In this document: positions 54,293 through 64,000 of the stretch, one piece after another
How positions within the stretch are numbered: the stretch's first letter is position 1
Layout of the letters: every line of letters starts with the position of its first letter
Program-made: the position numbers and the translations under genes
Notes under the pieces: model-generated
Databases searched by the model: none
Seen by the model: only the letters and a program-made list of their open reading frames with translations
Told to the model about the DNA's origin: nothing
Source: Aculops lycopersici
Lineage: Eukaryota > Arthropoda > Arachnida > Trombidiformes > Eriophyidae
DNA: 64,000 bases
Reading direction: 5' to 3'
Assembly (NCBI GenBank): GCA_015350385.1
Contig: WNKI01000001.1
Location: forward strand, 11,671,338-11,735,337

Positions 54293-54604
54293 TTACTTGG
54301 AATCTAGAAAGCACCAATCAACTTTGATCTTCTGCTCTAGAATCTCTGTTTCGTTCAATTGATTGATAGCCTCCTGGGCGGATTTGTAACTTTCGTACTC
54401 GACTAGCGCGTAACCTTTCAAATATCCAGTCCTACGATCAACGTTCAGATGAATCGAGTGTATCTTTCCATATTCGGCAAATATTCTTTCCACGTCCTCT
54501 GGCTCAGTCTCGGCTGGAAGTCCAGTGGCAAATACAATCCAACCCTCGACTGATTTTCTTGGCTGTCGTCGATGTGAAGATGAGGCGCCGCTAGATGTTT
54601 CCAT
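54293..54604 (-). CDS. RBM8A: Exon junction complex protein Y14 (RBM8A/tsunagi), short form
   Basis: 103 residues, single exon. Y14 with Mago forms the core of the exon junction complex that marks spliced mRNAs for localisation and nonsense-mediated decay. A single RRM fills almost the whole protein: EGWIVFATGLP (RNP2 region), the Y14-specific HLNVDRRTGYLKGYALVEY (RNP1), and VDWCF at the end. Usual homologues are about 165-175 residues, with an N-terminal acidic region of about 70 residues and a basic Arg/Ser tail. Here the N-terminal part is about 20 residues and the protein stops right after VDWCFLDSK. A minus-strand AATAAA lies at 54261-54266. It lies upstream of the kinesin on the same strand. 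Confidence 0.92.
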   Translation of the reverse strand: METSSGASSSHRRQPRKSVEGWIVFATGLPAETEPEDVERIFAEYGKIHSIHLNVDRRTGYLKGYALVEYESYKSAQEAINQLNETEILEQKIKVDWCFLDSK

Positions 54605-56209
54605 GGTGTCAATGTCTTGATCAATAAAATTTACACGCTTTCAATTTTGTGAAGCATAATGATTGATACTCATTTGTGATATGGGAATTATAGAGTATAT
54701 ATTGATTGATTTTGACATATATATACAAAAAATTAAACAATTAGAACCAGTGGTTAATAATTAGAAAAGTGGAATCATAATTTTAGAAGCGTCAAATGAA
54801 CTTTGTTATTGTTGTTCCACACGAAAAAGCGGCGCGCGTCGTTTACACGTTATAGCGGAATATGTGTTAGGTCTATCCCCCTAGTCAATGGCAGTTAGCG
54901 AGCAACCCCAGAACAAGAAGTTACCTTTGAGATTTTTCATACTGATTACCAAATCGGCATTGAGTTCTGTCTTGAAACGAGGTGTCATCAACTTAGCGGC
55001 CACCTGATGTCGCACAAAGGAGTTGAGCGACTTAACTCTCGAAATTCGAACTTCGTAAACTCAAGAATTCGATTCTTCAATTGCCTTTACTCATTTTCTC
55101 TCAAGAAGATAAATGAAATTTTGAAATCTCTCAGGCCGGCCACATGCTGATCGAGCGAGCAAATTCATATAATTTCCATCATGATTTTAATCAAAAAGTC
55201 TGCAACGATAACTAGGCACGGGGTTCTTATGAGTTCGATGATGCAACTTTGCGTGAGCCACATTGATTCTTATAACAACTTTCCTCAATGGTCGCCAATG
55301 TAGTTTATCGGCGAGATACTCGGTGTGTGTAGCGAGGAAATTATCATATAATTTGAACTTTGAAAATTCCGACATGGCAAAAGAGTTCTTTGCTCCTCGA
55401 TTGAATCGCTCAATATAAACGAGAAGGTATGGACCGCTGTGCTTTTGTAAACTCGAGGTTGTTTTGGTAAATGTGTGCCGATGTGTTTGTGTAGCTTTGT
55501 GCACAAAATTATTCTCCTGTTGACGACGACGATTTCGCGCTTGCCAAAGCCTGATATTTGCAACGTAGAATTACTCGACACAAGCGGCCAATGGGTGAGG
55601 GAAAAATGTACACAAGCGCAAGCCATTGCGACAAGCCTATGGGCAAATGCAGTGTTTTGTGCGCCAACAACTAACCATGAATTTCGCGCTGAACATTTTG
55701 GCTTGAGAACACTACCACCGTTGAGGTGCTTATGGACATTTTGCATTAGGTACGAAGCCGCGATGAAGAAAAATAATGCTAGCCGAGCGCGATGTGATGT
55801 TTAGAAAAGTTTGCTTACCTTTTCCCATTGCTTTGGCAAAAACAACAAGAAAAATTTGATACTATTTCAACATCAAATCACCTAAACTAGAGGTAAATTA
55901 TTCATTGTTTCAACGATTTCAAACCCCCCGCTAAATAGCTAGCTATAAACATACAAAATTCCAATCAACATAGAAGAAAACTTGGAAATTGACGACTTGG
56001 CGAAGGAGCGAGGGAAGGAGAGCCAAGTTTTAGTTTATTAGAAGCCACTATTCGATCAGAGCGCAACTAGAACTTGGACAACCAAACTTGATCAATCTGA
56101 ATAACATTTATCAAGCTGATATTGTGAAACTCCATCTCTCAATTATCATTGCAGCTTCCTAGCGCCACAAACGAAACATTGCATTCAAACTTACTGTATC
56201 GCCAGCCAT
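54605..56209. other. Divergent intergenic region between Y14 and CNOT2
   Basis: 1.6 kb with no supported gene. Overlapping frames of 100-153 codons on both strands at 55187-55804 conflict with one another and match nothing I know. The last few hundred bases should be the promoter and leader of CNOT2. Confidence 0.55.
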
Positions 56210-57721
56210 ATGACAGACTTCACTTTCTTCAACTTCAACAGGCCGCCCAATGGAAGCTTTGTACAGCAAAGCTTGGGTGGCCCCCATGGTGGACAACAGC
56301 AAGCCTCTTTTGATATCAATGAGTTTCCATCGCTCTCCAAGATGAGCTTGTTGTCGCAGATGCAGGCTTCGAGTCGTGCGAATTATGTTAACATAGCCAA
56401 AGACAATACGACCACCAACAACCAGTCATCATCTGTAGACAATGCACAAAGTGAGTTCACCATAAGCTCTGAAGACTTTCCAGCCCTACCTGGATCAAAC
56501 AACCCAAATGTTTCAATTATTGGAACAAAAGCCTCTGGTTCACAAGCTGGAGCAAACAAAACATCATCATCTACAACATCATCCTTAAACAATCAAACAA
56601 GCAGTAGTAACAATATTGGGAGTAATGGAAGTAGTGTTGCGAACGGGAGTGGAGGTGCCACTGCAAATCCTCATGATATTGGAGCTACAGCGGCTATTGA
56701 CCAGTGTGGCCGAGAGAAGTCTTACTTTTCGCCCATGATTTCAGCATCACAAAAATCAATGTGGATGAATGGTGCAGTAGATAGATCTACTCTATTAGGA
56801 TCACCCTCAAACACCTCCTTTCTTGATCACAAGAAGATAACCGATGAACAACAACAACAACACCAACAAGCGGCGGCCAGATTTAAGATGGTCGACGGAC
56901 TATCTGATTACACCAATGACTTCTCAAAAGATCCAATAGCTTCATCATCGTTAATGACAAAAGATGGCTTAACAACAACGTCAACAGCAGCGGTTGCGTC
57001 AACAAATAATGGGAGCAATCCATTGGCTATCATGAGTGGTAGCAATAGTGGTACCAGTAATAACCCAACAGCGGCGGCGTTAGGAGCAACAGGAAGTGGA
57101 GGTTCAGGTAATGGAAGCGGCAGTAGCAGCAAGGGAGTTCAAATATCAAATGATGGAAGAGTTACAAATATACCCCAAAGTATGGTGACAGACCAATTTG
57201 GTATGATTGGCTTATTGGCCTTTTTAAGAGCTGCCGAAACGGATCCGAATTTGGCTAGCGTTACATTCGGAACCGACTTGACCGCTTTAGGTTTGAATTT
57301 AACCGCCACAGAAAAGTTATATCCATCATTTGCTGGCCCATGGACAGACCAACCACTCAAAGTATATGAGATTGACTACCCTGTACCATCAGAATACTTA
57401 GTCAATTCGTCGATACGGGACAAATTAACACAGATAACACTCAAACGTTACCACGAAGACACAATATTTTTCTTGTTTTATATGTTTCCAAATGATATGC
57501 TACAGATAGCGGCCGCTATTGAATTGTATAGTAGGGAATGGCGATACCACAAGGAAGAGAAAGTTTGGATCACAAGAGCACCCGGAATTGCTCCCTCCGA
57601 GAAGACAAATTCATACGAACGCGGCACATACTATATATTTGACGCGCATCTCTGGCGTCGGGTGCCGAGAGAGTTTGTATTAGAGTACGACCGTTTAGAG
57701 AGTAAACCGACACTTCAATGA
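56210..57721 (+). CDS. CNOT2: CCR4-NOT complex subunit 2 (NOT2/Rga)
   Basis: 503 residues, single exon. CNOT2 is a core subunit of the CCR4-NOT deadenylase complex, pairing with CNOT3 and the CNOT1 scaffold to control mRNA decay and translation. The N-terminal 320 residues are disordered, rich in Asn, Ser, Gly and Thr, and contain two short conserved motifs, FDINEFPSLSKM and FTISSEDFPALPG. The C-terminal NOT box (about 325-503) is strongly conserved: FGMIGLLAFLRAAETDPNL, TDLTALGLNL, YPSFAGPW, DTIFFLFYMFPNDMLQI, ELYSREWRYHKEEKVWITR, GTYYIFDAHLWRRVPREF. Complete C-terminus. Confidence 0.96.
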   Translation: MTDFTFFNFNRPPNGSFVQQSLGGPHGGQQQASFDINEFPSLSKMSLLSQMQASSRANYVNIAKDNTTTNNQSSSVDNAQSEFTISSEDFPALPGSNNPNVSIIGTKASGSQAGANKTSSSTTSSLNNQTSSSNNIGSNGSSVANGSGGATANPHDIGATAAIDQCGREKSYFSPMISASQKSMWMNGAVDRSTLLGSPSNTSFLDHKKITDEQQQQHQQAAARFKMVDGLSDYTNDFSKDPIASSSLMTKDGLTTTSTAAVASTNNGSNPLAIMSGSNSGTSNNPTAAALGATGSGGSGNGSGSSSKGVQISNDGRVTNIPQSMVTDQFGMIGLLAFLRAAETDPNLASVTFGTDLTALGLNLTATEKLYPSFAGPWTDQPLKVYEIDYPVPSEYLVNSSIRDKLTQITLKRYHEDTIFFLFYMFPNDMLQIAAAIELYSREWRYHKEEKVWITRAPGIAPSEKTNSYERGTYYIFDAHLWRRVPREFVLEYDRLESKPTLQ

Positions 57722-58298
57722 ATCAGTCAGGTAGTTAGCGTACTTTTTTATTGTTTCCTTTATGCCATCGCGAGGCCTTTCTGATGACAATTGTAGTTGT
57801 TTCGATTTGTAATGGGCGACATTCGACACCTCTGGGCTGAGTTAGCGAGACAGAGCGACCACCTGCTGATGTTGTGAGTTCAGTGGCATTGACACCAACA
57901 AGAACTCGTTTCTTACTCCTTTTCTCGGCAAATTCCTTGACCCCAGCAGATTTATCTAAACTAAGACGTCTGTCACGACATAAGATTACGATGGCAACGA
58001 CAGAAAAAAAACAAGCTCAAAGGTTGTAAATAGGCGTTATTTAAATCAATTTATTTGATTTGGTGGTGGGCGGTCGTCGGATGGTAGTTCAATCTACATA
58101 GAGGCACCTCATGTGATATCATACCCGATTCCAAGATCCGCTAGACCTGCGTAGTTACACGGAACAGTAAGTTTCCGTTTGTCATTACTCTCCCCCATGC
58201 TCCTTATATTTAATCTCCAAATGTCACACGATCTCTGCACTTTGTTGGAATTGGTTCAAAGGTAAGTGAAATAGTTTGTCAAGTTACCGCTTATTCGA
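57722..58298. other. Intergenic region between convergent CNOT2 and MKS1
   Basis: Contains the 3' flanks of both genes. No frame or RNA gene supported. The MKS1 frame end at 58299 is preceded by a donor-like CAG|GTAATG, so one more small exon below 58299 is conceivable. Confidence 0.5.
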
Positions 58299-61200
58299 TT
58301 ACATTACCTGGAAACTAGTGTGATCTGAGGCCACTGTTGGCGCTGCGGTCGCCGGTTCCAGCAAAGTATTAATATTGAGTTTGCCTATTCTGTCTTTGGC
58401 TCGTCTGTAGGCCCCAACAACATCATTGATATCTAGATCCTCGTGGTAATCGCTCGGCAGCCTTCCGTTTTCCTTGAGGGGCAGTTGAGTAAATTGTTTT
58501 CTATCACTCGTAAAAGTTCGTTTGGTATCCGCCAGCTCTAGGTCCATCTTTAGAAGGTCACGGATGGCCGAGTCGAAATTGGGATCGCTAATGGGAAGAT
58601 TCGGAAGATTTGGTAGATTTGGAAGATTCAATTGAGCTGCCCCGGTTAATATGTCTGATTGATTGGAAGTTTAATTTCCTTTCACTACTCGCAGACTTGG
58701 GGATGAGTCGCCTGTCAACGAGTTCATCTGGTAGAAGGCGCTGTCAGTAGTAGATAAAGGTCTCATAAAGGCTCAGTACAAACATAGGCTTAGATAGGCG
58801 CTGGTGAAGTGTTTATCGATTAAAAACTTGAGCCCTTGCATTACCGATCAATGAGAGGCTAGTCTTTGCAAGATTGCCAGGGACAGCGCTAGCTGCGTGG
58901 GCGGACTGGTTCTCATGGGATCGATCTCAAGCCATTAGACGCTAATGCCAAGGGGGCGGTGAGGACGAGCCCGCGCCGGTGATAGGTCATGCGCTAGGCG
59001 TAGTGCACGTGGCTGCTCTGTCAATGTGATTGATCACTAGTTTGAGACGCGACAAGACAAGACAAGATAATACAAAGCAATTTGTTACAATGTTGCCTAG
59101 ATAACACCGCTGCCACTAATACAATAACAACTACTGCCTTGCTTCCACCATCAGAGTCTGTTAATAGACTTGCGGTTATCATCTCGGTGGTAACAATGTT
59201 ATTATTAGTTGCTGTCGTAGCGTCGCATCGTGTATTGTAACACGATATAATTTCCCCTGACCTTTGAGCTGCAAGAAGCCCGGCGGCCTTAGGCAGTTTT
59301 CTCTGAGCAGCCTCTAATTTGAAACTTCCTTAGTCCGTTAATGCAATTTCCATCACTTACCTAAATTGACGGATAACTTCGTAACCAATGGTTAGGTTGC
59401 CTGTTTGTTTGGTTTGTAGTAGATACCTGTGTCTTGATTTTATCAGCTAGCAATCAGTCAGAAGGTTGGCATGGAACAAGTTCATTTGAGTCAGTCGATT
59501 GTTGGGACAAATTCGGCGGTATACAAAGGGTTCATGCGATTTCCGCGTGCGTCGATCATTTGGAGGCAAATTCCATTCCGTCATTGTGTGCAACCGCAAT
59601 GACAATGATGTTATAATTGACGGTTGCGGTGGTTGCAATGGCGTTTAATGTGGTAGCAGAGGGGGTATATATATTTGCACCGCATTGCCACCGCGGCGCA
59701 TACATAGTGGACATGCCCAAAATACAAGTGCAAAGTTCACGTGTCATTTGAGTCACCAGAACCACAAAACGGGATGTCATTCCATTGATCCATTCCATTG
59801 ACGACAAGTTGATTGCGCAAAGTTGGTCATTGTTTGGATGGTGGTTTGAAAGTGGACGCCGACAAGTGGATAAGCTCGCGGTGGTGGTGGTTGCGGCACA
59901 AGTTGCGGCGGCGGCGTCGACCAGCGACAGTTGAGATAATATTCGGTGGAAGATAAACAGTGGTGATGTAATTGGAGGAGACTTTTGTTAGGCTTGTGTA
60001 GCTGGAATAGTTCAAGCGAGAGGCAAACGAGTGAGCTGGAATAGAAACTAACCGGCCGGCGTGTGGTTGTGTTGCAAAAATTAAGAGCAGCAACCACTCA
60101 CTTGGTCGCTGGATGATTACATGTGCAGCGAGCTTGTTTCCGGAAGGAACTCGATTGAAAACTGAGACACTCACTTCATGTTGGTGCTTGTGGTTGGCAC
60201 ATTGATACCACTACCACTATCACTGCTATAGTTACTGATTGTACGTTGCAATTGCAGCTGAAAGTTAATCAGGAAATACCATGACTTATCGAATTAGCTG
60301 CGCGTCCATGATGCTTGAATGACACAATGAAAGAGACGCTCAGCAGCTATGGCCAAGGGGCAAAAACAAGACCTCGGGTTCACGACGATTGACGCCATAC
60401 GCTTGGGCCGTGAACTCGATTCGATGGCAACAGCGACAACATCGACAACACCGACGGCAACAACCACCGCAACAGATAGAGATATTCACGCAAACAAGTG
60501 TTGTGCAATGATCTACTTACACTTTCTAAATTTGGCGCAGATTTGGGCAGTTGACCAATGAGATGGTAGCGCAGCTTGTCCATTGGCGTCTGCAGTTCTG
60601 GCCTAATAACGGGAATCTCGTGGACCAATCGAGTGGGATTTGAACCGCTTCTGCTACCATAACCATTATTGTCCGTGGTACACTTGCACCTGCCATTGCT
60701 GGCTCCTTTGCAGCTGGCGCTGCGCGAGATCCCATTGTGCCGGCCGCGTAACCTCCACGATCTGGTTCTCAGATTTGTGGCGCAAGACTTGCACTCGACG
60801 TGGATTCGCTTTTGAAGCGCTTGTTTGAGTAACCTATCATTCTCCTCCTTGATTCTTAATGGCGAAACCGGAATATGGAAATGCGCGAAACCTTGGGGTT
60901 TGTCGAGGAAAAAGTCTCTCGAGTAGAACTCGAACAGGAGAATCAGCTCACAGGGACAGGAGTCGCCTGAAGGGGCGCCACCGGAGGAGGAACCAGAAAC
61001 AAATGGTTCAGCCGAATCTGTGCCAGGATCTCGTTCCGTCGAGTTTGTCGGGGTTGTCATCGTTTTCGTTTTTGTTTTTCTGTTTGTTATCTCCCTCTTC
61101 TTCATCTTCTCGGCTGGCGTCATAATTAACTCTTGCTTGTGGGCTAAACCCTTGCCTCGAAAACCATCATCATCATCATCATCCGAGCCACTTGACGTCG

Positions 61201-63937
61201 CTTTAGTAGCAATGGTCTCGCTGGTCGTTGTCGTGGTCGTTGTTGCTGTTGCTTTTGCGAGTTCCTCAGCCACTTCACTAGCGCCTTCCTTTTTCCTCTC
61301 AACCACTTGTTGTGGGTGTTGTCTTCGTTGCTCGAGGTTGTAACTCCGGTCGCCGTTCAACTGGCCAAATCTTGTGAGTTCAGTAGCTCCATTGTCATCT
61401 CCATCTTGACCCGTATCTAGATAGATCTCATCGCTTGTAGCACCATCGGCTAGCCGTTGTCTTAGCGACGCAGATTTTGCAACCTTTTGCGAAAAATCAA
61501 TTGCTGCCACAGGATCTACCGATTCACTGCCGCGAGTAATCGAAACTAAGTTGCGCTTGTTATTATCATTATTGTTGACACTTGACTTTCCACCACTCGA
61601 TTCGTCTACATTCATCAGCGACTTCGTTAGTCTGGCCGCCGAGTCACCATCACCGTTTCTAATCGTCTCGATGATCGCCTTTGATTGCCCCCTTTTATCG
61701 TCGCCACTGATCTTGTCGCCGTCGTTGACTTTGTACCCAGGTTGTTGCCGAGCCGTTTGTCGTTGGGGCTGTTGAGATGACGACTCGAAGTCTGGCTCTC
61801 GTCGGCCAGCTGCTTTGCCCTGCCCGACCACTTGACGCATTTCCAGCGTAAGCTGCTCCAAGCACGAGAAATTGAACTTGCCCCGTGTATCCGGCCAACT
61901 GGTCACGGTGAATCCCTCGTGTAAAACTTCAAATTCCCCATCCAGCTGGTCCTCAAATGTTCCATCAGCCGGCGACTTCCGGTTGGCAAGACCGTCGATG
62001 TCAAGTTCGACGAAGCGGACTTTCGCCGGCAGCGTGGCGCCCGGCACTGAGCTCGTGCTGGAAGTGGCAGCAGTCATCTGTTGTTGTTGTGGCTGCTGCT
62101 GCCGTCGCTTCTCCTTTAAGCTCGACGCATGACTCATTGTCTCACTTCTGCTTGCCTGTTCCAATTTCTCTCCAAGTGGCCCATTCACTCTCAGGACGAT
62201 ATGGCTGTCGCCGTTGGTCTTGCCAATGACATCTCCACTGTTGATGCTTGAGTCAACTGATCGTGCTTCTGCCGTCGCCGCCGCCAACGACCACGATGAC
62301 TGCGACGACAGTAACATCGATGAGGCAGCCTGTTGCATGCCGTGAGTCTTCGTTGTGGTTGAGCTCGTCGCCATTGCGACGGCAGCCTTTGAACTGGATA
62401 AACTCATTCCTGAATCATCAAACGACTGCCTTGGTTTCGTGCTGCGAAGGCTAGTCTCTTTTGTCGTGGCCAGCAAGTTGCTGCTGCCGCAGTCGTTATC
62501 GGCATCGTAGTGGTAGTCATCCTCGTCATCGCCATTGCTGCAAGGCCACCTTCTCCTGATATGACTGTAGTGCCCTGCCAGTGCACTTTCATCGCTTCTC
62601 CTCGCCACTGAGGGCTTCAATCTTTTTAGCCGCCAGCTAGAGTTGCGCTCGTTGCGTGCCATCACTTTATAATTGACGTACAGGTTGCGACAATTAGCTG
62701 GAAACTCGCTGGCAAAGTGAATATCCAATTGCAAATTAACCAATACACTTCCATTCATTGGACTTAGGAAGCCGGCTACTGGATTCATAGTATTCGTGGC
62801 AGTGGTGACATTCGCGGTATTTTTCATGCTTCCAGCTGAATTGCCATCCAGAGCGTTGCGCAGAAATTTGCGTAGCAAGTTCAGCTCGCGCTCAGCTGCC
62901 CGAATGCTGGCAAGCTCGCTACCGCTACTCCTGCTGCAGGTCGCTGAGTTTGTTAGCGCACTAGTGGCAAGCGAAACTAAAGGTGAGTTCACTTGAACCG
63001 GAAGTTCGATTCTATAGTACAGCTGGTGACTGCTGGGCGCCGCCGAGTTGCATGTAAACTCGGGCGACTGGCTTGCCGCCTCACCATCACTACGACTGGC
63101 CAACGACCACGAGGAACTCGATCTCGCCACTTCGCTCAGCTGTTGTAGGTTTTGGCTACTGATATCTCGATTGATGTCTCGGCCTCCAGAACTCATTTGT
63201 AGCGGCTTCTGTTCAGGGTCGTTGGGCATCGAAGAGTTCAGTCGACCAAAAACCTCGCTCATGTTAACAAGTTGATTCAAATCGGGCGTGAGCTGGACCC
63301 GCCGATGGAGCCTGTCAATCACAATCACGGCCACACAAAACTCGGCCACTTTCTCGCCTCTCAATTGAACTCCGCGAGGTTGTTGTCTTAGAAACCTCGA
63401 GCTACTCTCGTCAACTTTTGACGATGTTTGCTTCCTGGTTGCCACGTTGCCATCGGTGTCGTCATCGTCTGCTCCACCGATCATCACGTTCCTTGTCTTT
63501 ATTTTCGCCCCGTCTGCTGCTCTTGCTGGGGGCAAACTCTCGCTGCTCGACAAAACCGACGGAGACTCTACCGAATCGCCTAGCTCTCGGTGGCTTAGTT
63601 TTGGCGGCTGTTGGACTTTATCTTTGCCACCATTCACGTCGTTGCAATTGTAATTGTCATCATTGTCTCTGTTAATGTGGTCGTTTTCCAACGAAGACTT
63701 TCGGTGATTAAATTGAGGCAATGGCTCGTCGGTTGCAACTACTTGTGGCTCATTAAAAACCTTGCGGCCAGCCAAACGGCTCGTTGCTGTTGCATTCTCT
63801 AGCTTGCCAGTCTGTCTATCGCTCGGCGATTCAGATCTCGACGAAGACTCAGACGACGAGAATGGAGTCGACGCTCTGACTTCATCCTCTCCGTTAAATT
63901 TGGTGAAACTTTCACCCGGATTAGCGTACTTTTCCAT
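58299..63937 (-). CDS. MKS1: Meckel syndrome protein MKS1 homologue, greatly expanded
   Basis: Built from four segments: 63937-60521 (ends in a GTAAGT donor, phase 0), 59446-59361 (phase 0 in, donor GTAAGT), about 58740-58689, and about 58644-58299. The last junction does not match in phase by my reading, so one border is wrong. MKS1 is a transition-zone B9 protein at the base of cilia. Matching pieces in family order: CVAVIVIDRLHRRVQLTPD (about residue 200), the B9 start LDIHFASEFPANCRNLYVNY (about 395), the B9 end CELILLFEFYSRDFFL plus GFAHFHIPVSP (about 1000), PMDKLRYHLIGQLP (about 1125), then QTKQTGNLTIGYEVIRQF, SAFYQMNSL and the terminal DINDVVGAYRRAKDRIGKL. MKS1 is normally about 560 residues; this one approaches 1,300 through low-complexity insertions, mostly inside B9. 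The frame is open to the window edge, so the start may lie further upstream. Confidence 0.8.
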
Positions 63938-64000
63938 CACTATAAACAAAATCTCTCCCTCAATGAAACGGCAACCTGTTCCACTTGCCGCCGCCGCCCC

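Noticed and set aside
55187..55804. Overlapping frames of 105-153 codons on both strands between Y14 and CNOT2
   Set aside because: They conflict with one another and show no recognisable domain or splice structure.
1..64000. CRISPR arrays, operons, rRNA genes, viral or retrotransposon coding regions
   Set aside because: No regularly spaced repeats, reverse transcriptase, integrase or rRNA-like sequence was seen, and gene structure is eukaryotic.

Overview
The window is eukaryotic nuclear DNA, most likely from an arthropod. The proteins point that way: a cacophony-type CaV2 calcium channel, an innexin, a trehalose-transporter-like sugar carrier and a secreted cuticle-like protein. Twelve of the sixteen recognisable genes are read as a single uninterrupted frame, including genes that are intron-rich in most animals (XPF, SRP54, PEX6, a kinesin, CNOT2), and spacers are often a few hundred bases. 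Such extreme intron loss is known from eriophyoid mites, so a mite is my best guess. That is inference from gene structure, not a species identification.

Layout. 1-9.8 kb is GC-rich, gene-free sequence full of short simple repeats, presumably upstream or 5' leader DNA of the next gene. 9.8-25.8 kb is that gene, cac, which I reconstruct as eight phase-compatible exons (about 2,550 residues) plus two candidate cassette microexons. 25.8-58 kb is more AT-rich and compact: sugar transporter (-), innexin (-), RNF185-like E3 ligase (-), a short PEX6 (+), a 4-hydroxybutyrate/acetyl-CoA transferase (-), a small unrecognised protein (+), a SelT-like protein (+), a secreted Gln/Ser-rich protein (+), a C2H2 zinc-finger protein (-), XPF/ERCC4 (-), SRP54 (+), aldolase (+), a kinesin-2 (-), Y14/RBM8A (-) and CNOT2 (+). 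58.3-64 kb, GC-rich again, holds a hugely expanded MKS1 (-), recognised by joining several exons.

The genes do not form one pathway. They are mostly housekeeping genes (protein targeting, DNA repair, glycolysis, mRNA surveillance and decay, peroxisome import, ERAD) around a presynaptic channel. Kinesin-2 and MKS1 are both ciliary proteins, but this is probably a chance neighbourhood.

The most unusual non-coding structure is a block of about 300 bp present twice, each time directly upstream of the start codon of an unrelated minus-strand gene (sugar transporter and RNF185-like). One copy carries a 462-bp insertion with 27-bp terminal inverted repeats and a TA target duplication. The other copy preserves the matching empty site. 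No complete transposase, tRNA, rRNA or CRISPR array was found. All coordinates, alignments and counts were made by eye.
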